Assembly (NCBI GenBank): GCA_015680685.1
Contig: MNCI01037976.1
Location: 469,565-503,671 of the forward strand
Reading direction: 5' to 3'
Length of the DNA: 34,107 bases
From: Gnetum montanum
Lineage: Eukaryota; Streptophyta; Gnetopsida; Gnetales; Gnetaceae
The notes below the pieces were generated by a model, which worked only from the letters and a program-made list of their open reading frames with translations, had not been told where the DNA came from and did no database searches. Below, one piece after another: positions 18,460-30,171 of this stretch. The stretch's first letter is position 1, and every line of letters starts with the position of its first letter. The position numbers and the translations under genes are program-made.

Positions 18460-20294
18460 TTGTCTAATACTCAATTAAGAGATAATCCATCATGGATATA
18501 CTTACTTTGGCCTACTTTTTGAACCATCTATTGTAACCATCTAATTTATCCTAGAGGAACCAAGTAAATAAGAATTAATCCCTTCTCTAACTACAATGTT
18601 GAAACATGAGGATTTTGATTCATAATTATATTTTGATCATGCACACATAGCCTAAGATTCAAGAGAAACATGTGTTCTAAATGACCAAGGTATGAATCCA
18701 ATTTATTAAACTTATAAATTTAATTTTTCATGTACTAATAACATGGCAAAATATGAAGGTCTCATTCAATGTTTGCTCTTAGATTTTTGACTTAGAATCA
18801 AAAGGCTCTCCATGTGTGGTGATTTCTAATTGGTCATATGCAAAGTAAATAATAAGTATACTTAGAAATATAAACACCTTTAACCTTATCTAGACTTCGC
18901 AAAAAAAATTTATTTCTTAGTTTGACAAATTCCTACCCATGCACATCCATTACTTGGAAAATATTGCTAACATGTTAGATACTTTTGATCTTCTTGTTGA
19001 TCCCACTTTTGCCAAAGATCTTTTATCTCATTCAATGTAAGATATTCCTATTAGACTCACAGATACACAATGTATTGGCTTAGTTAACTTAGAAGAAGAT
19101 GAACAATATCATGATATCATACAATACTTTCAAACCAGAGAAACTCCTAAAAATCTATATTATTCCCAAAATGATGCTCTTCATAAATATCCTAAACATT
19201 CTTGTATTATCTATCTTAGTATTCTATGTTTCATCTCCACATCAGGTGTCCTTTTACACTATCTAAGTCATAAAAAAGTGCACAATGTGTTAGAATAGCT
19301 TCATTCTAGCATATCTAGAGGTCATTTAGGTTTACAATCTCTACTATCTCATATCAATTCCTTAAGTTACTAAGGTCTTATGATGTCTAGAGATGTGCAT
19401 ATGATAGTTAAAATATGTGATATGTAACAACCTCATGCTTCACTTATTTATGTTCCATATCAAAAGCTAAGGACATTAGAAATCATATGATCTTTTCAAA
19501 AATAGAATCTGGATTTCATAGGTTCTATCAATTCTTCATCTTCTTCTAGTAATTAATTTATTTTAACAACTACTAAATATTTTACTATGTGGATCAAAGC
19601 TACTCCTTTAATAGCTGAAACTTCTAAGTATTTTAATCATTTTATTTTGGATCATATAACCACTTACTTTGATATCCTTTAAATTTTATGATCAATAGCA
19701 AATTATCTATACATTTTCATCTCCATACTATCCACAATACAATGGGAAATCTAAGTCAACCAATAAATCCCTTATCTATTTGTTGAGAACCATGGTTAAC
19801 AAATCCCAACACAACTAGCATATTTAGTTATCTCATGTCCTTTGTATCTACCATACTACCTTCAAGACAATAACTAACTAAACCACCTTCATGTTTACTT
19901 ATGGATTAGAAGCTATATTATTAGTGGAGCTAAACATGCCTTATCTTCTTGTGATCCTAAACAATTGGATGATGGATAAGGAAAATGACATAATGTATTG
20001 TACTAAGTAGGAAACACTTTAGGAAAATGATAATAAAGTAGCAATCAATATCCAAATTTATCAAGAAATCATTCACCATCATCATGAAAATAATATTAGA
20101 TTTAAAGACAGCAAGAAATTTTATCTTGTCCTTAGGCATTTTCCTAATGTCAAGATGATGAATTTTTCACCTAACCAAGGCCCCTTCATAATCAGTAAAA
20201 GCCTTAGTAATTGATCTTACTACTTAGTTGATTCAGATGGGAATCAATACCTATATCTAGTGAATATGATGTACCTCAAATGGTACTATATTTA
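18460..20294 (+). pseudogene. Tat-type second RNase H and integrase, 3' part of split pol
   Basis: Continuation of the pol gene cut at 12235. First comes an archaeal-type RNase H (about 18620-18860): YFD, SCTNNMAKYEGLIQ and RIKRLSMCGD-like blocks. Integrase follows: the H2C2 region with SRGHLG and ICDM (19315-19425), then NLDFIGSINSSSSS, FILTTTKYFTMWIKATPL and FILDHI (19505-19665), YYPQ.NGKSKSTNKSLIYLL (19725-19780), and FTYGLEAILLVELNMP (19890-19940). The C-terminal part has FYLVLRHFPN, FSPNQGPFIISKSLS and YYLVDSDGNQY (20115-20255), ending MMYLKWYYI. The catalytic triad is gone: the Asp of TDYF is Lys, the DNG motif is not found, and the Glu of NGQAES is Lys. The second zinc Cys is a stop. 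Many frame changes occur. The two RNase H modules point to the Tat clade. Confidence 0.9.
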
Positions 20295-21320
20295 AGATTA
20301 AAGAAGAAGGGATCAAGCATCAACATATTTGCTCTAACTCATTTCCCATCTCATATATATTTTATGGCATTATTTTTACCCTCTCTATCTATTTTCTACA
20401 GTTATTCTTCCACATTTTTCTCATATGATTTCATCTATCACCTCAATCTCTTTCTATCTTATTCTACTAAGTTTCTTCTATAGCATCCTATGGTAAGAAT
20501 ATTAATTAGTAATCTACCTCATGTAATGAGCAATGAGTGTTCTACCATTTCCAACTTCATGCGAGGATGTATTAAGTTTGAGTGAGATATGAAGGGAATC
20601 AAATGTATAAAGTATTAGTAATCATTAGACTATGGGATTTATCCATGCCCTCCTTTCATAGCATAGCATCTCATCTTCATATATGTAATGTCCCTCATCT
20701 CTTTTTCTAGTTTTATTATTTTCTCAATTTTGAAATTCGATTTTTCACCTTTCCTCTCTCACTTCTCTCTTCTTCCTTCTACTTCCCTTTCCTATCTTAT
20801 TATCTTTCCTCTTATCAACATATTTAGTGAGAATTAGGTAACTTGTTTTATTCTAGTAAGGGTGTATTAAGGAAATGAGTAGAATAGGGTGTTAATATCA
20901 TAAATGAAATCCTTTCAACTATCTTGAGTATAGAATTTAGACACATCCCTTTCTATGATAGAACACCATTCTCATGACTAGTGTATTGGTGATATTTTAA
21001 TAATATTTCCTCTTCCACTTTGTTCTTCCTAGTTTTTCATTTGTAGATACATTAATTCATCACCTAGTCTCTTCTTGATGAGCCCTTCTTTAGCACCTTA
21101 ATAGCATCCATCAAGCGGTGTAATGTTGTATACATATTTTTTGGTTTTGTTCAAATCAAAAGTAAGTATGGTTTCAACATCATTTCATGAGGATTTAAGA
21201 ACTAAATCCCCTAAATACATCACAAGTAACATTCTTAAATCCTTAAATCCATCAGAAACCATCTAGATTTGTAATCCAATCTATGAACTTAATTTTTCAT
21301 GATCCCTAAAAATTCCTAGA
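20295..21320 (+). other. 3' untranslated region and beyond of the Tat-type element
   Basis: No coding seen. A CGAGGATGTATTAAGTTTGAGTGAG block at 20562-20586 resembles the decayed AAGTTTGGGGG-type tract that follows pol in some plant gypsy elements. TGTAATGTCCC at 20684 resembles an LTR start. I could not find a matching 5' LTR upstream of the reverse transcriptase, so the outer ends of this element are not fixed. Confidence 0.35.
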
Positions 21321-21513
21321 ATCAAAAGCTTTCTAAGTGTTAGAGCTAGCATAGGTTAAAATGTTTCTAAGTATTGTAGCTAGAAATTTAGAACCAAAAT
21401 ATTTTTAAGTGTTAAAGTTAGTATGAGTTAAAATGTTTCTTAGTGTTGGAGCTGGCATTAATCAAAATTTTTCAAAGTGTTGGAGCTAGCATGGGTCAAA
21501 ATTCTTCTAAATC
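21321..21513 (+). repeat. Tandem repeat, about five units of 33-39 bp
   Basis: Units begin TTCTAAGTGTTAGAGCTAGCATAGGTTAAAATG and then recur with changes at roughly 21364, 21403, 21436 and 21470. Shared words are AAGTGTT, GAGCTAGCAT and (G/A)TCAAAAT. It is non-coding minisatellite-like sequence in repeat filler. Confidence 0.8.
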
Positions 21514-22334
21514 TTAAAGATGATGAAATATCAAATTGGATTTCCTTCATTACCACAGTACAAGATGTTCCAAAAATAGCCTCTCAAGAAATGTTTTTAA
21601 AATTTGGAAGTCTCAAGGAACCATTGGAAATCATATTTTAACTTTTTGGCATCAATTTTGGCAACTTTGAAAAATTTTCAAAAAAGGTCAAAAAAATTTC
21701 TAACTATTGTTAATATTAATGCTACATCAATGTCACCATTATCATCACCTTGATGGATTACCACATTCACTAAAATCAAGGATCAGATTGCTATTTTTAA
21801 ACTCAGCAATAAGTTACACTTAACTCTAAGTTTAGTTTTAGCAATTCTATGTTAAATTTGACAACTCTAGGCTTATAAATTCAAGCTTAAAATACATGTT
21901 TTAAATCAAATATTTTGAGATTTGAGAGCACTTTTAGATTTTAAAAAATCAAGAGCACAAGAACTTATCACAACCATAGCACCTACATGCTCCTTATCTA
22001 CCGTGAATGTTACTTCTAGAGATATAATTTGTAGGCTTCCATAGCACTTTCCAAAGTTAGAATTTTTTTAGTTCCAACATTAGTGACAAGAACCTTGGCC
22101 TAAACAACCCTATTTTAGCTTGGAATTGACTTTGGATCATGTCTGTAGCTTTATCATACATCACCTAATCCTAAAGAGGTTCAATTCTATCCTTTCAGTC
22201 TATATTTTGCTCAAGATCTAAGCTTCGTTTATCAGTTCTATCACACTTTCATTTTTCTCCCAACATTTGTAGTTTGGTCCTCCATAGGAGGTGAATACTT
22301 TATAACTCATCAATAAAGTATTTTATTATTTTGG
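21514..22334. other. No recognised feature
   Basis: AT-rich non-coding DNA on both strands. No domain, RNA or repeat boundary that I can support. Confidence 0.5.
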
Positions 22335-22690
22335 AAAGGATTTGGAACCTTTTCCCCACGTCAAAGAATCTCAATTTTATTATTTTACACTTATTTACTT
22401 CCATTCTATACTTATAATGTTTTTCTATCTCTTAAATTGTATTTTAAACATAGTTAAATTTTAAGCATTTTTATACTTAGTTTTTTTTCAGCATAAGAAC
22501 TTCATCATTTGGAAAGGGAACTGAAATCCTTCCTTTTATGTTATAGCTATACTATTTTAATATTATATTCTCTTTATCTATATTTTACACTTACTTTTTA
22601 TTCTATGGTTCATAAATTATTCTACACATAGCTTATTTCTTCATAATCCATACTTAGTCTTTTTCCCAATGATTTTACACTTAGTCATGT
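22335..22690 (+). repeat. Diverged tandem duplication, about 180-bp unit
   Basis: Two units start GGAAAGGATTTGGAACC (22335) and GGAAAGGGAACTGAAATCC (22515). Each continues with a TATTTTACACTTA.TT block, a TTCTAT block and a T-rich end. A third TTTTACACTTAGT lies at about 22671. Confidence 0.5.
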
Positions 22691-24245
22691 TTGGAATTAA
22701 AGACCTTACTATTTTATTATTTATTGTTATTCCCAGTTTATGTGCAGTAGGCTAAGTCCATATTTGATTAGTGGATTCATGCTCCTTCATTTCATAATCA
22801 TTGAATTATTAATGATTATATCAGTCCAAAGACCATTTACAGCCTTGTACTAAGTATGTCCTTGTAGAGATGTAAAGAACATTTCTACAAGAACATGATC
22901 AAGACCTAACGATGACTTGTTCTTAGAACTAGTAGTCACACCACAACCCATTATTAGCTTGTGGTCTTATACAAAAATCACAAAATAAATAAAAATTGCA
23001 TAGAATTAAAATCTAAATATTTGCAACAAAAAAATAACATTGGGAATAAGGAAATCAATACTTAGTAAGGAAAATAGAATTAATGAACAATGAAAAAGAG
23101 ACTAAATAAAATAATGAGATAGACAGAGACAGAAATGCTTGAAGAAGTAACAAAAATGAAAAACTCTACAAATAAGCTTCAAATCTTAGATTGGTTGAGC
23201 ACGCTTAATCTATTGGCAAATGAATTCAACAATATTAAAACTTAAAGAATTTGTATAATACCCAATTCCAAAAATTATTAAGTGCATTATCTCATGAAAC
23301 CCATGATCTTTAAATTGGTGAATAACCACAAATATTTCAGCAAAATCTATGCTAATAATTACAAAACATTGCAACCAACCAATCAAAGTAAAATCCTAAA
23401 ATTTTAAGCAAGATTTACATAGATCCATAAGAATAATACAACAATATCCATTCCATGAAAATTTGAACAAAATATTATAGATTTAGAAAATGGAAAAGAA
23501 ACAAACATTTCTCATCCAAAAACAATCACAATCCACAAAATGATTAAAGCAAAGTTATGTATCTATCAATGCCACAATTAAAATTCTACAAAACCTTCTT
23601 GCACTATCACAAGCTCCAAATCCAATAATATCTCCTATTCTAGCAATTATATGTTAAGATGCTCAAATAAAAATTTAAAGGTTTTTAATCAAAAACATCA
23701 AAAATCATGTATAGTAAAATAGACCAATTATCCAAATTGAGATTCATCACAAAGAAACATTCTACAATTTCATGCCTATCACACAACCTCTTCATCCTCA
23801 ATGTGTACTTTCAAATCAAGCTACAAGAAAAAATTAACATATGCTAATAAAATTAATAATAATTAAAATAAAATAATCTTGATCCTACACAAAATAACTC
23901 ATAAATCGGAATGCCAAATCATGCCATGCCCACACCTTAACCTCCAAGAGAACCTATCCAAAATCTCATCCTCTTTGTTAGTGCACATCCATTGGACAAA
24001 ATTTTTAAGTAAAAATATCACTAAAAAGGCACATGACTAGAATATTTCATCAATTTCATAATATCATATGGACTATGAAATATTTAAATACATAAAATAT
24101 AAAATATTAAAAATCTAACTAACAAACATGATCATCAAAACATAGCACACATCAAGCATCCCAAGAATTACAAATACAACACTAAGAGTGAGAGAAATAT
24201 TAATTAGAACATCTAAAAAACAAGGTATTACAATAAATGAAGAAC
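22691..24245. other. No recognised feature
   Basis: Very A-rich on the plus strand from about 22970 to 24240. Long stop-filled frames, no domain, no RNA gene. It could be the body of the LTR-like repeat that follows, or generic decayed repeat. Confidence 0.5.
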
Positions 24246-24660
24246 CAAATGAAAAGAAACTTTATTAATGAGGAAATTGAAAAATCAATAAGTATCTCTA
24301 GATTATGCTTTAAAAATCTCTTGTGATTATCTTCCTTTTGCATCTATCCCTTAGAGGCAATCCAATACTACTATCATGATTAGGCCTAAACCTAGCCAAA
24401 AGGGATGGCCAAGTCCCTTCTTGTTCTATTTCACCCAGTACTTGTTACTCAACTTTACTAGCTTCACAACTCTATGCTAGTAGGGCCTCTAATTATTAAA
24501 CATAGATATCTCAAGAAAAAACCCTAAAGGTTATCCCAAGGGACAAGCCTATCATTACAATGGGCCATTTCATTAATAGTCTTATTACATAAATTAAATC
24601 ATATGATTATAGAAGAAAATCATCCTAGCTATGGAACAACATCATTTAGGAATGGAAATA
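24246..24660 (-). repeat. LTR-like repeat, copy 2
   Basis: Related over about 400 bp to 13634-14034, same orientation. The poly(A) signal AATAAA on the minus strand lies at 24266-24261, the same place as in copy 1. No flanking termini could be assigned. The two copies are separate insertions, because copy 1 sits inside the copia element and this one lies beyond it. Confidence 0.6.
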
Positions 24661-26400
24661 TGATAAAGTATTTCCTTTAGATTTTATTCATCCTCGAATG
24701 CATCTGCATTAAGGATCTTTTAATAATATTTAATGTCTTAATTTTTTCTTTATAAATGGGATTTAGATTTAAGATTCCTTTTATTATTCTAAAACTAATA
24801 TATAAGTTTGAAAGATATCTAAGCAAAATAAATTTAACATCTCAACAACTTACATCAATAGGTAATGACAAGAGGTGAATTAAAGGTATACAATCACCAA
24901 TAAAAATTTCTAACTATGGTTATACTATGTGCAACTCATATATTTGGTTCCTAAAGTGAAGGTATGAAAAATCCTTATTCTTAACTTATATATTATCTAA
25001 TAATGTTTTATTACCTAATTTCAAAATATAAATTAAAGAAGGAAAATAAGAACATTATAAAAAATAGAAGAAATATTAAGAAAAATCTCATGATTTTTAT
25101 TGATCTCTAGGAATTATAGGATGTAGTTACAACTTAGCCAAAGGGTAATATGATTAGATAACCACATTTAAGATTTTATTACATGATCATGCTTAAGTTC
25201 TTTTCTAGAAATTAACTCCAATAGCTTATTAACTTGAAAGAATTGCATATCATACTAAATATAATCTAAGGTCTTAACAAAGAAAGATGTTGATCTATCT
25301 TTAGTAATTATAATAGCATTGGGGCATGGTATGAGATTTCTCAAGTAAGCGTAACTTCATCTTACTAAGTTGAGGTAAGGCGTGAAAGCTTGTTAAGCCT
25401 CCTACACTACAACAATTATTGAATGTAGTTAGGATTTAGTGTAGAAAAGCTAAGTAGTTTCCCAATCCTATGGGCTTATCAATTATGTATCTATATCATT
25501 GTATTATAATTTCATTCATGTTTAATAGTGAGGTTTTTAGTTGTGTTTTCTATTTATATGCATTTTTATTCAATTGGTGTCCAACTAGATGTGAGTATTT
25601 ATGGTTTTAAGGTTTGATGTTCAAATATGGTTCATCTAATCTTTAAAATTCAACCAAAGAGAAATTCCTTGTATGGTTCCCTTAGCTTAATCTTATGTCA
25701 ATTAGGAAAAAAATGTATCTCTCATTGAAAAGAGGATGTCACTTTTAATTGTCATTCTAATATCCTAGATCTAGAATTAGAGATGTAATATGTTATATGA
25801 ATGTAATAGGTAAATACAAATGTAAAGTGATTCTAAATATCTTAGGTTATATTATCACATATGTGAGTTTTATTTGAAAAGAAATTAGAGCTTTTTAGTT
25901 GTTGTTGTGACCAACAACCATTAGCAATCAACTCATTGGTAAGGTGAAACATCATTCAAGCCTAAAATTGTCTAGCATATCCCCTTTCTCTTCCTTCCTT
26001 GCCCCCCACCTGATGATCTTAACATCATTATATGAGTAATGTGAGGAGATGAGAAGGTCAAAACTCACTTTTCTAGGCCTATTGGGGTAATGCCTAATGG
26101 ATCGTATTTTAAATTAAGGGGATGGGTGTTGAAAAGGGGCACACACTACTCTTGTAATTTCATCATTGTAGTCAAAGAATTTGGATCTAGGTCAAGATCC
26201 CCTACATACTACTATACATAGCTCTTTTAATTAATACAATTATCTTTTATGCATGCTTTAATAGAAAGGTTTTTCAAGGAATGTTTCATTCTACATGTGT
26301 TATTGGTTTACTAATGGATTATTATTTGAAGATGTATTGATATGAGATGTAATATTAGGAAATGTTATATTAGGAGGCCTTACTAACTCATACCAACTAA
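24661..26400 (+). repeat. Probable decayed LTR upstream of a copia-type primer site
   Basis: No coding. The right end (CATACCAACTAA) sits directly before a primer site at 26401, so at least the last several hundred bases are likely LTR. I could not find its start or a partner copy. A GTTGTTG/CAACAAC inverted pair lies at 25901-25918. Confidence 0.35.
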
Positions 26401-26412
26401 TGGTATCAAAAC
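26401..26412 (+). promoter_or_regulatory. Primer binding site, initiator-Met tRNA type
   Basis: TGGTATCAAAAC matches TGGTATCAGAGC at 10 of 12 bases; both differences are G to A. It marks the start of a plus-strand retroelement internal region. Confidence 0.6.
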
Positions 26413-28849
26413 ATTTGAAGGTTTTTTTCATTTATTGTGTTGATATTTGCATGATTTTTATAAGGTTTGAGCTAGATTTGATAATAATGAAATTTCAAAA
26501 ATTAAGGGATAATATTATTTCTTACTTTGATAAGTAATTCTAATCATAAAAACTAAGTGGAGCTAATGGTTTGCTATCTTGGTTCTATATTATTTGTGTT
26601 ATGAACATTGAAATTGGTAGATTCTTTTATTGCATTATGTTCTTCCTATGTTCGAAAGTGGATAGAAACTATCATGGACTTGATGGAATGATTCTACGTT
26701 GAGAGGAATTTATGACCAAGGCTATTAATACTCCATTATGAGAAGGTATATAGTTTTTTATTCCAATTGTAAGAATTATATCTTTTTGTAACATTTACAT
26801 GAATTTCATATGATCCTTATTTTGGGGTTTTTATGTGTTCTTCCTAATTTGAAAAGAATAGATAGTGTGTGTAAATTGAAGAGATGTATTGCATGTGATC
26901 TTTGCAATTGGACTATTATGTCTTCTACCTAAGATAAAGAATACATAATGAGGTGAATTAAATGTTCATTATTTGGATGACTTTATATCCTTGGGGTATA
27001 TGGGTTTTGGTACCATATACCTTGATTATTAAGTGTATCTTATTAAGGTTTTTTGTATTCTATCCATTCTAAAAGAGAACAAATAGTAAATGATTTAGTG
27101 CTTAAGTATGAGACTTTTGATTTTAATTTGGAAAAATTAGGTTCTGAAAATAGCCTATAAGCCAAAGAATATGAAGGAACTCAAGAAGAATATGAAGAAT
27201 TTAAAGGTATGTTGAAGTACATGTGGAAGAATTTGGATGAAATTTCTTCCAAAATGTCTTCAAAACATCAAGAAAGTAAGCAAAATAAGTGGTTTGATGA
27301 AGTTTAACTAAAGAGAAAAGGAGTTCTTATGCATCTTATCCTATGCAAAGAACTATTGTAGAACGAAGGATTTCAAGGTTTGAACCTAAGAACCTCATCA
27401 AGGATCAAAGATCTTCAAAGAAGTTCACGATGATAAGTATTGTAGGTTTACAGAAACCTCCTTCTTAAGATGTGAGGAAGAAGGATCCAAGCTATGGAAA
27501 GATCAAGGATCATAAAAGTATCTCAAAGGATAGCAATACAAAACAAGGTATGCATGTAAATATTTTTGTACTTATGAAATATCATGCAATAGAGAAAATA
27601 GGATTTAAGGCTAAGAGATGGTCATTCCATTGTGGAAAGTGAGTGAACCTTTCAACCCTATTATGTTGATGAATGTTTCTCATTGTGATGATATTTCATT
27701 AAATTCTAACTTATCCATGAAGGATGAAATATCATTTTTTATTGGAATCTCCAAAATGGAATGATGGTTTTATAGATAACTCCTTAGAGAACTTGAAACC
27801 ATGAGAGTTAGAACCTCTAATTCTAAGATGAGAAGCTTGCTAACATTAAAGATATTGGATAGCCAAGTGAGAACCAAGTTGTACCTATTTCGAACAAGAT
27901 AAATCATGAGAAGAAGAGTGATTTTTTATTTACCCTTGGGAATTATACTAAAATCTCTTATATTAAAGGTAGTGTGGGTGATGTAAATCCTTCATTTAGT
28001 TTGTAAAAGGAATTATCCATAAGTTTGATATTAGCATAGATTTGGAAGCCATTAATGATGATGGAAATGATGATAGGCTTGATGTGAGTGAAGTGACCAA
28101 GTCTCATGATGTAGATGAATAAGTAAAGTAAATGGCTTTTGTGATAACCATCTTAATAAGATTCTTCTTTACTCTAGTGAAGAGTCTAATGAGAATTTTA
28201 TTAATTATAATTCACCTATGTTTTCCATGAACTATGACATGAACATAATAAATGTGATGATTGGTTGGATATAAAATACATGTTATAATAAAGTAGCCTA
28301 TAGTTCACACTAATGATGATCGAGGAGTTGAAAAGAGAGGATAGTTAATGAAGCTCTCAAACTCTAAGAAAATAAAGAAGGTTAGAAGAGGAAGAAATAT
28401 GATAGGAAGGATACTTATTTAAGGATCCCTAGTCCCATTAATTCTTTTATAGTTTCTTATGATTCTAATATGGGTCATGACCATTCCATTATTAGGATCA
28501 TTAAGAAGATCATTTTTTATGATGATGAATTTCTTTGGAAATTGTTGAATGCCATTTGGACTGAATCTTATGATAATGTATATCACAATATCTCTTGCTT
28601 GGAGTAGAGAATGAATATAATTATTGAAAGATATTATGTAAGGTATTGACATGATATCTCTACTTTTCATATCATTAATGAACATAATATATTACCATGT
28701 TTTAACCTTTATAATGAGACTTGTATTGAAGATCTTGCTACCTTGATCAATGGAGACAATGACATTAATGACTTGATATGGACATCACCAATCATCCTAT
28801 TTTATTTCATCCTAAATATTGAATAGAAGTCCTAGGGAGTATTTTCTTA
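26413..28849 (+). other. Degenerate retroelement interior, unrecognised
   Basis: After the primer site, plus-strand frames are short and stop-filled. Near 27130-27300 there is a Glu/Lys-rich piece (KEYEGTQEEYEEFKG). Near 27350-27650 there is a basic piece ending FHCGK that could be a decayed zinc-knuckle region. Near 28420-28800 there are Asp/Asn/Ile-rich frames. None gives a domain that I can name. A minus-strand frame at 28419-28685 is a shadow. Confidence 0.3.
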
Positions 28850-29680
28850 TGTTTTAAAATATTTTGAATGTGTTTTGGCTTATTTTAGAGAATTGAAAAG
28901 GCAACTATAAGTCACTATGGATCATAGGTTGTTGCAATCTAAAACTACAAGTTATAATAAATCATAGTTAGTTGCAATTTCAAACTACGGGCTATTACAA
29001 TTCACAATCATTTATAATCTATGAAAATTTTTTAAAAATATAATTTCTATTATTAAGCATTGAGTTACAAGATTTTTTAAGTCATGATAGGATTATAGCC
29101 TAAAGATACAAACCATAGTCAATCGTAGTCAACATAAAATAAAGAAGAATATTCAAAGTCTTACCAATGTAAGCATGGTGCAAGTTGCAATATAGTCATG
29201 ATCTAAGATTGTGACATGTATGCATGCTATAGTTACTCATAGTTTGAGGAAAATTTCTTTTTAAAAAGCATAAAATGTTAAGGAAAGACCAATAGTTAAG
29301 TGATGAGTCATGTTCTGACATGCTCCAATATTGGAGCCTAGAATGCGTTATCAAATATTTGATGTCATAGGGTACTTGTGTTAGGCTAGCTAGGTAGTAG
29401 ATGAATTATATCTTAAATTACTTTACCTTTAGTTCTTGTTGTAGGTGATTAAACTTATAAAATACAAAATGATAAAAATCACATGCCTCAATTGCACTTA
29501 ACTATATGCTTGTACTTCACAAGTAGAATTGAGAAGACAATGAATGTTCTCACTACAGATTTTGCTTTGTAGAGAAACTAGTGCACTAGAGAACTATAGG
29601 TCCATGGAATTCGAATGGATCGTGCATGAATGCCTTAGTGATTCATATGGTTGAATGTAGGGGTATCTCACTACTCAACA
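28850..29680 (+). repeat. LTR of the element A/B family (copy L3)
   Basis: The 3' half aligns with L1 and L2: CACATGCCTCA, AAGTAGAATTGAGAAGACAA, TGCATGAATGCCT and GATTCATATGGTTGAATGTAGGGGT. It ends CTACTCAACA at 29680, followed by a primer site. The 5' limit is estimated from the roughly 870-900 bp length of the other copies. Two exact-length 40-bp units at 28921-29000 would then lie in its U3. Confidence 0.65.
28921..29000 (+). repeat. Two 40-bp tandem units
   Basis: 28921-28960 and 28961-29000 both begin ATCATAG, carry GTTGCAAT and AAACTAC, and end with TATAATAA or TATTACAA. Degenerate flanking pieces suggest the array was once longer. They probably lie in the LTR L3 U3. Confidence 0.75.
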
Positions 29681-29700
29681 TTAGTGTTTTTGTTGAGGAC
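29681..29700 (+). promoter_or_regulatory. Primer binding site, tRNA-Asp type, decayed
   Basis: TTAGTGTTTTTGTTGAGGAC directly after the LTR end. It matches the tRNA-Asp complement at only about 10 of 19 bases, but all but one of the differences are transitions, and the position relative to the LTR is the same as in elements A and B. Confidence 0.6.
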
Positions 29701-30171
29701 CTTTTGGTTGTTGTTATTACATTTGATCATTTAATGGGACAAGCATAACAAGAAATTTTGTTTATTGTATGGTCTATTTCAAATTTTTTCAAAAAATTAG
29801 GAGATACAATCGGTTCTAAGTTTCATTCTTGAGGACACCAAATAAGAAATAGATGTGCAATACCCATCCTTAATTAAAATGAAAAATCAAAGTTAAAGAG
29901 CAAGAGTTAGATGAAGAAAAAATAAAAATTGTTGTTCATATTATTCAGGTTTCCTTCAGTAGATCCATTGAGTGTGCAATCCATAATTGAAAATAGCAAA
30001 TTTGGATTGGAAATTTGAATCTGGATAATATTTTACAGTGGATTAAACAAGTTGAGTAAAAGCCCTAAAATTTGGAGAATAGGGGATTATCCAAATATCC
30101 ATTACTAGGAAATGAGAACATAAGTGTGCAAATAATCTAAGAATAAAAATAAACAGGCTACTAGATTCAAG
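29701..30171 (+). other. Leader of the element downstream of L3
   Basis: Untranslated-like AT-rich sequence after the primer site. A short frame near 29965 (DPLSVQSIIENSKF) faintly recalls the start of a copia gag, but it is too short to call. Confidence 0.35.

Noticed and set aside
20562-20700. Polypurine tract and 3' LTR start of the Tat-type element
   Set aside because: The similarity to AAGTTTGGGGG is weak and no matching 5' LTR was found, so the boundary is not claimed as a feature.
25320-25400. Possible tRNA or small structured RNA
   Set aside because: Some short complementary words, but no cloverleaf with conserved A and B box sequences could be drawn.
28419-28685. 88-codon minus-strand frame as a gene
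   Set aside because: Ile- and Asn-rich translation in AT-rich DNA, no family resemblance; the length is plausible by chance in a 34-kb scan.
29960-30010. Start of a copia gag (DPLSVQSIIENSKF)
   Set aside because: Only about 14 residues fit, the following sequence does not, and the upstream primer site is of gypsy type.
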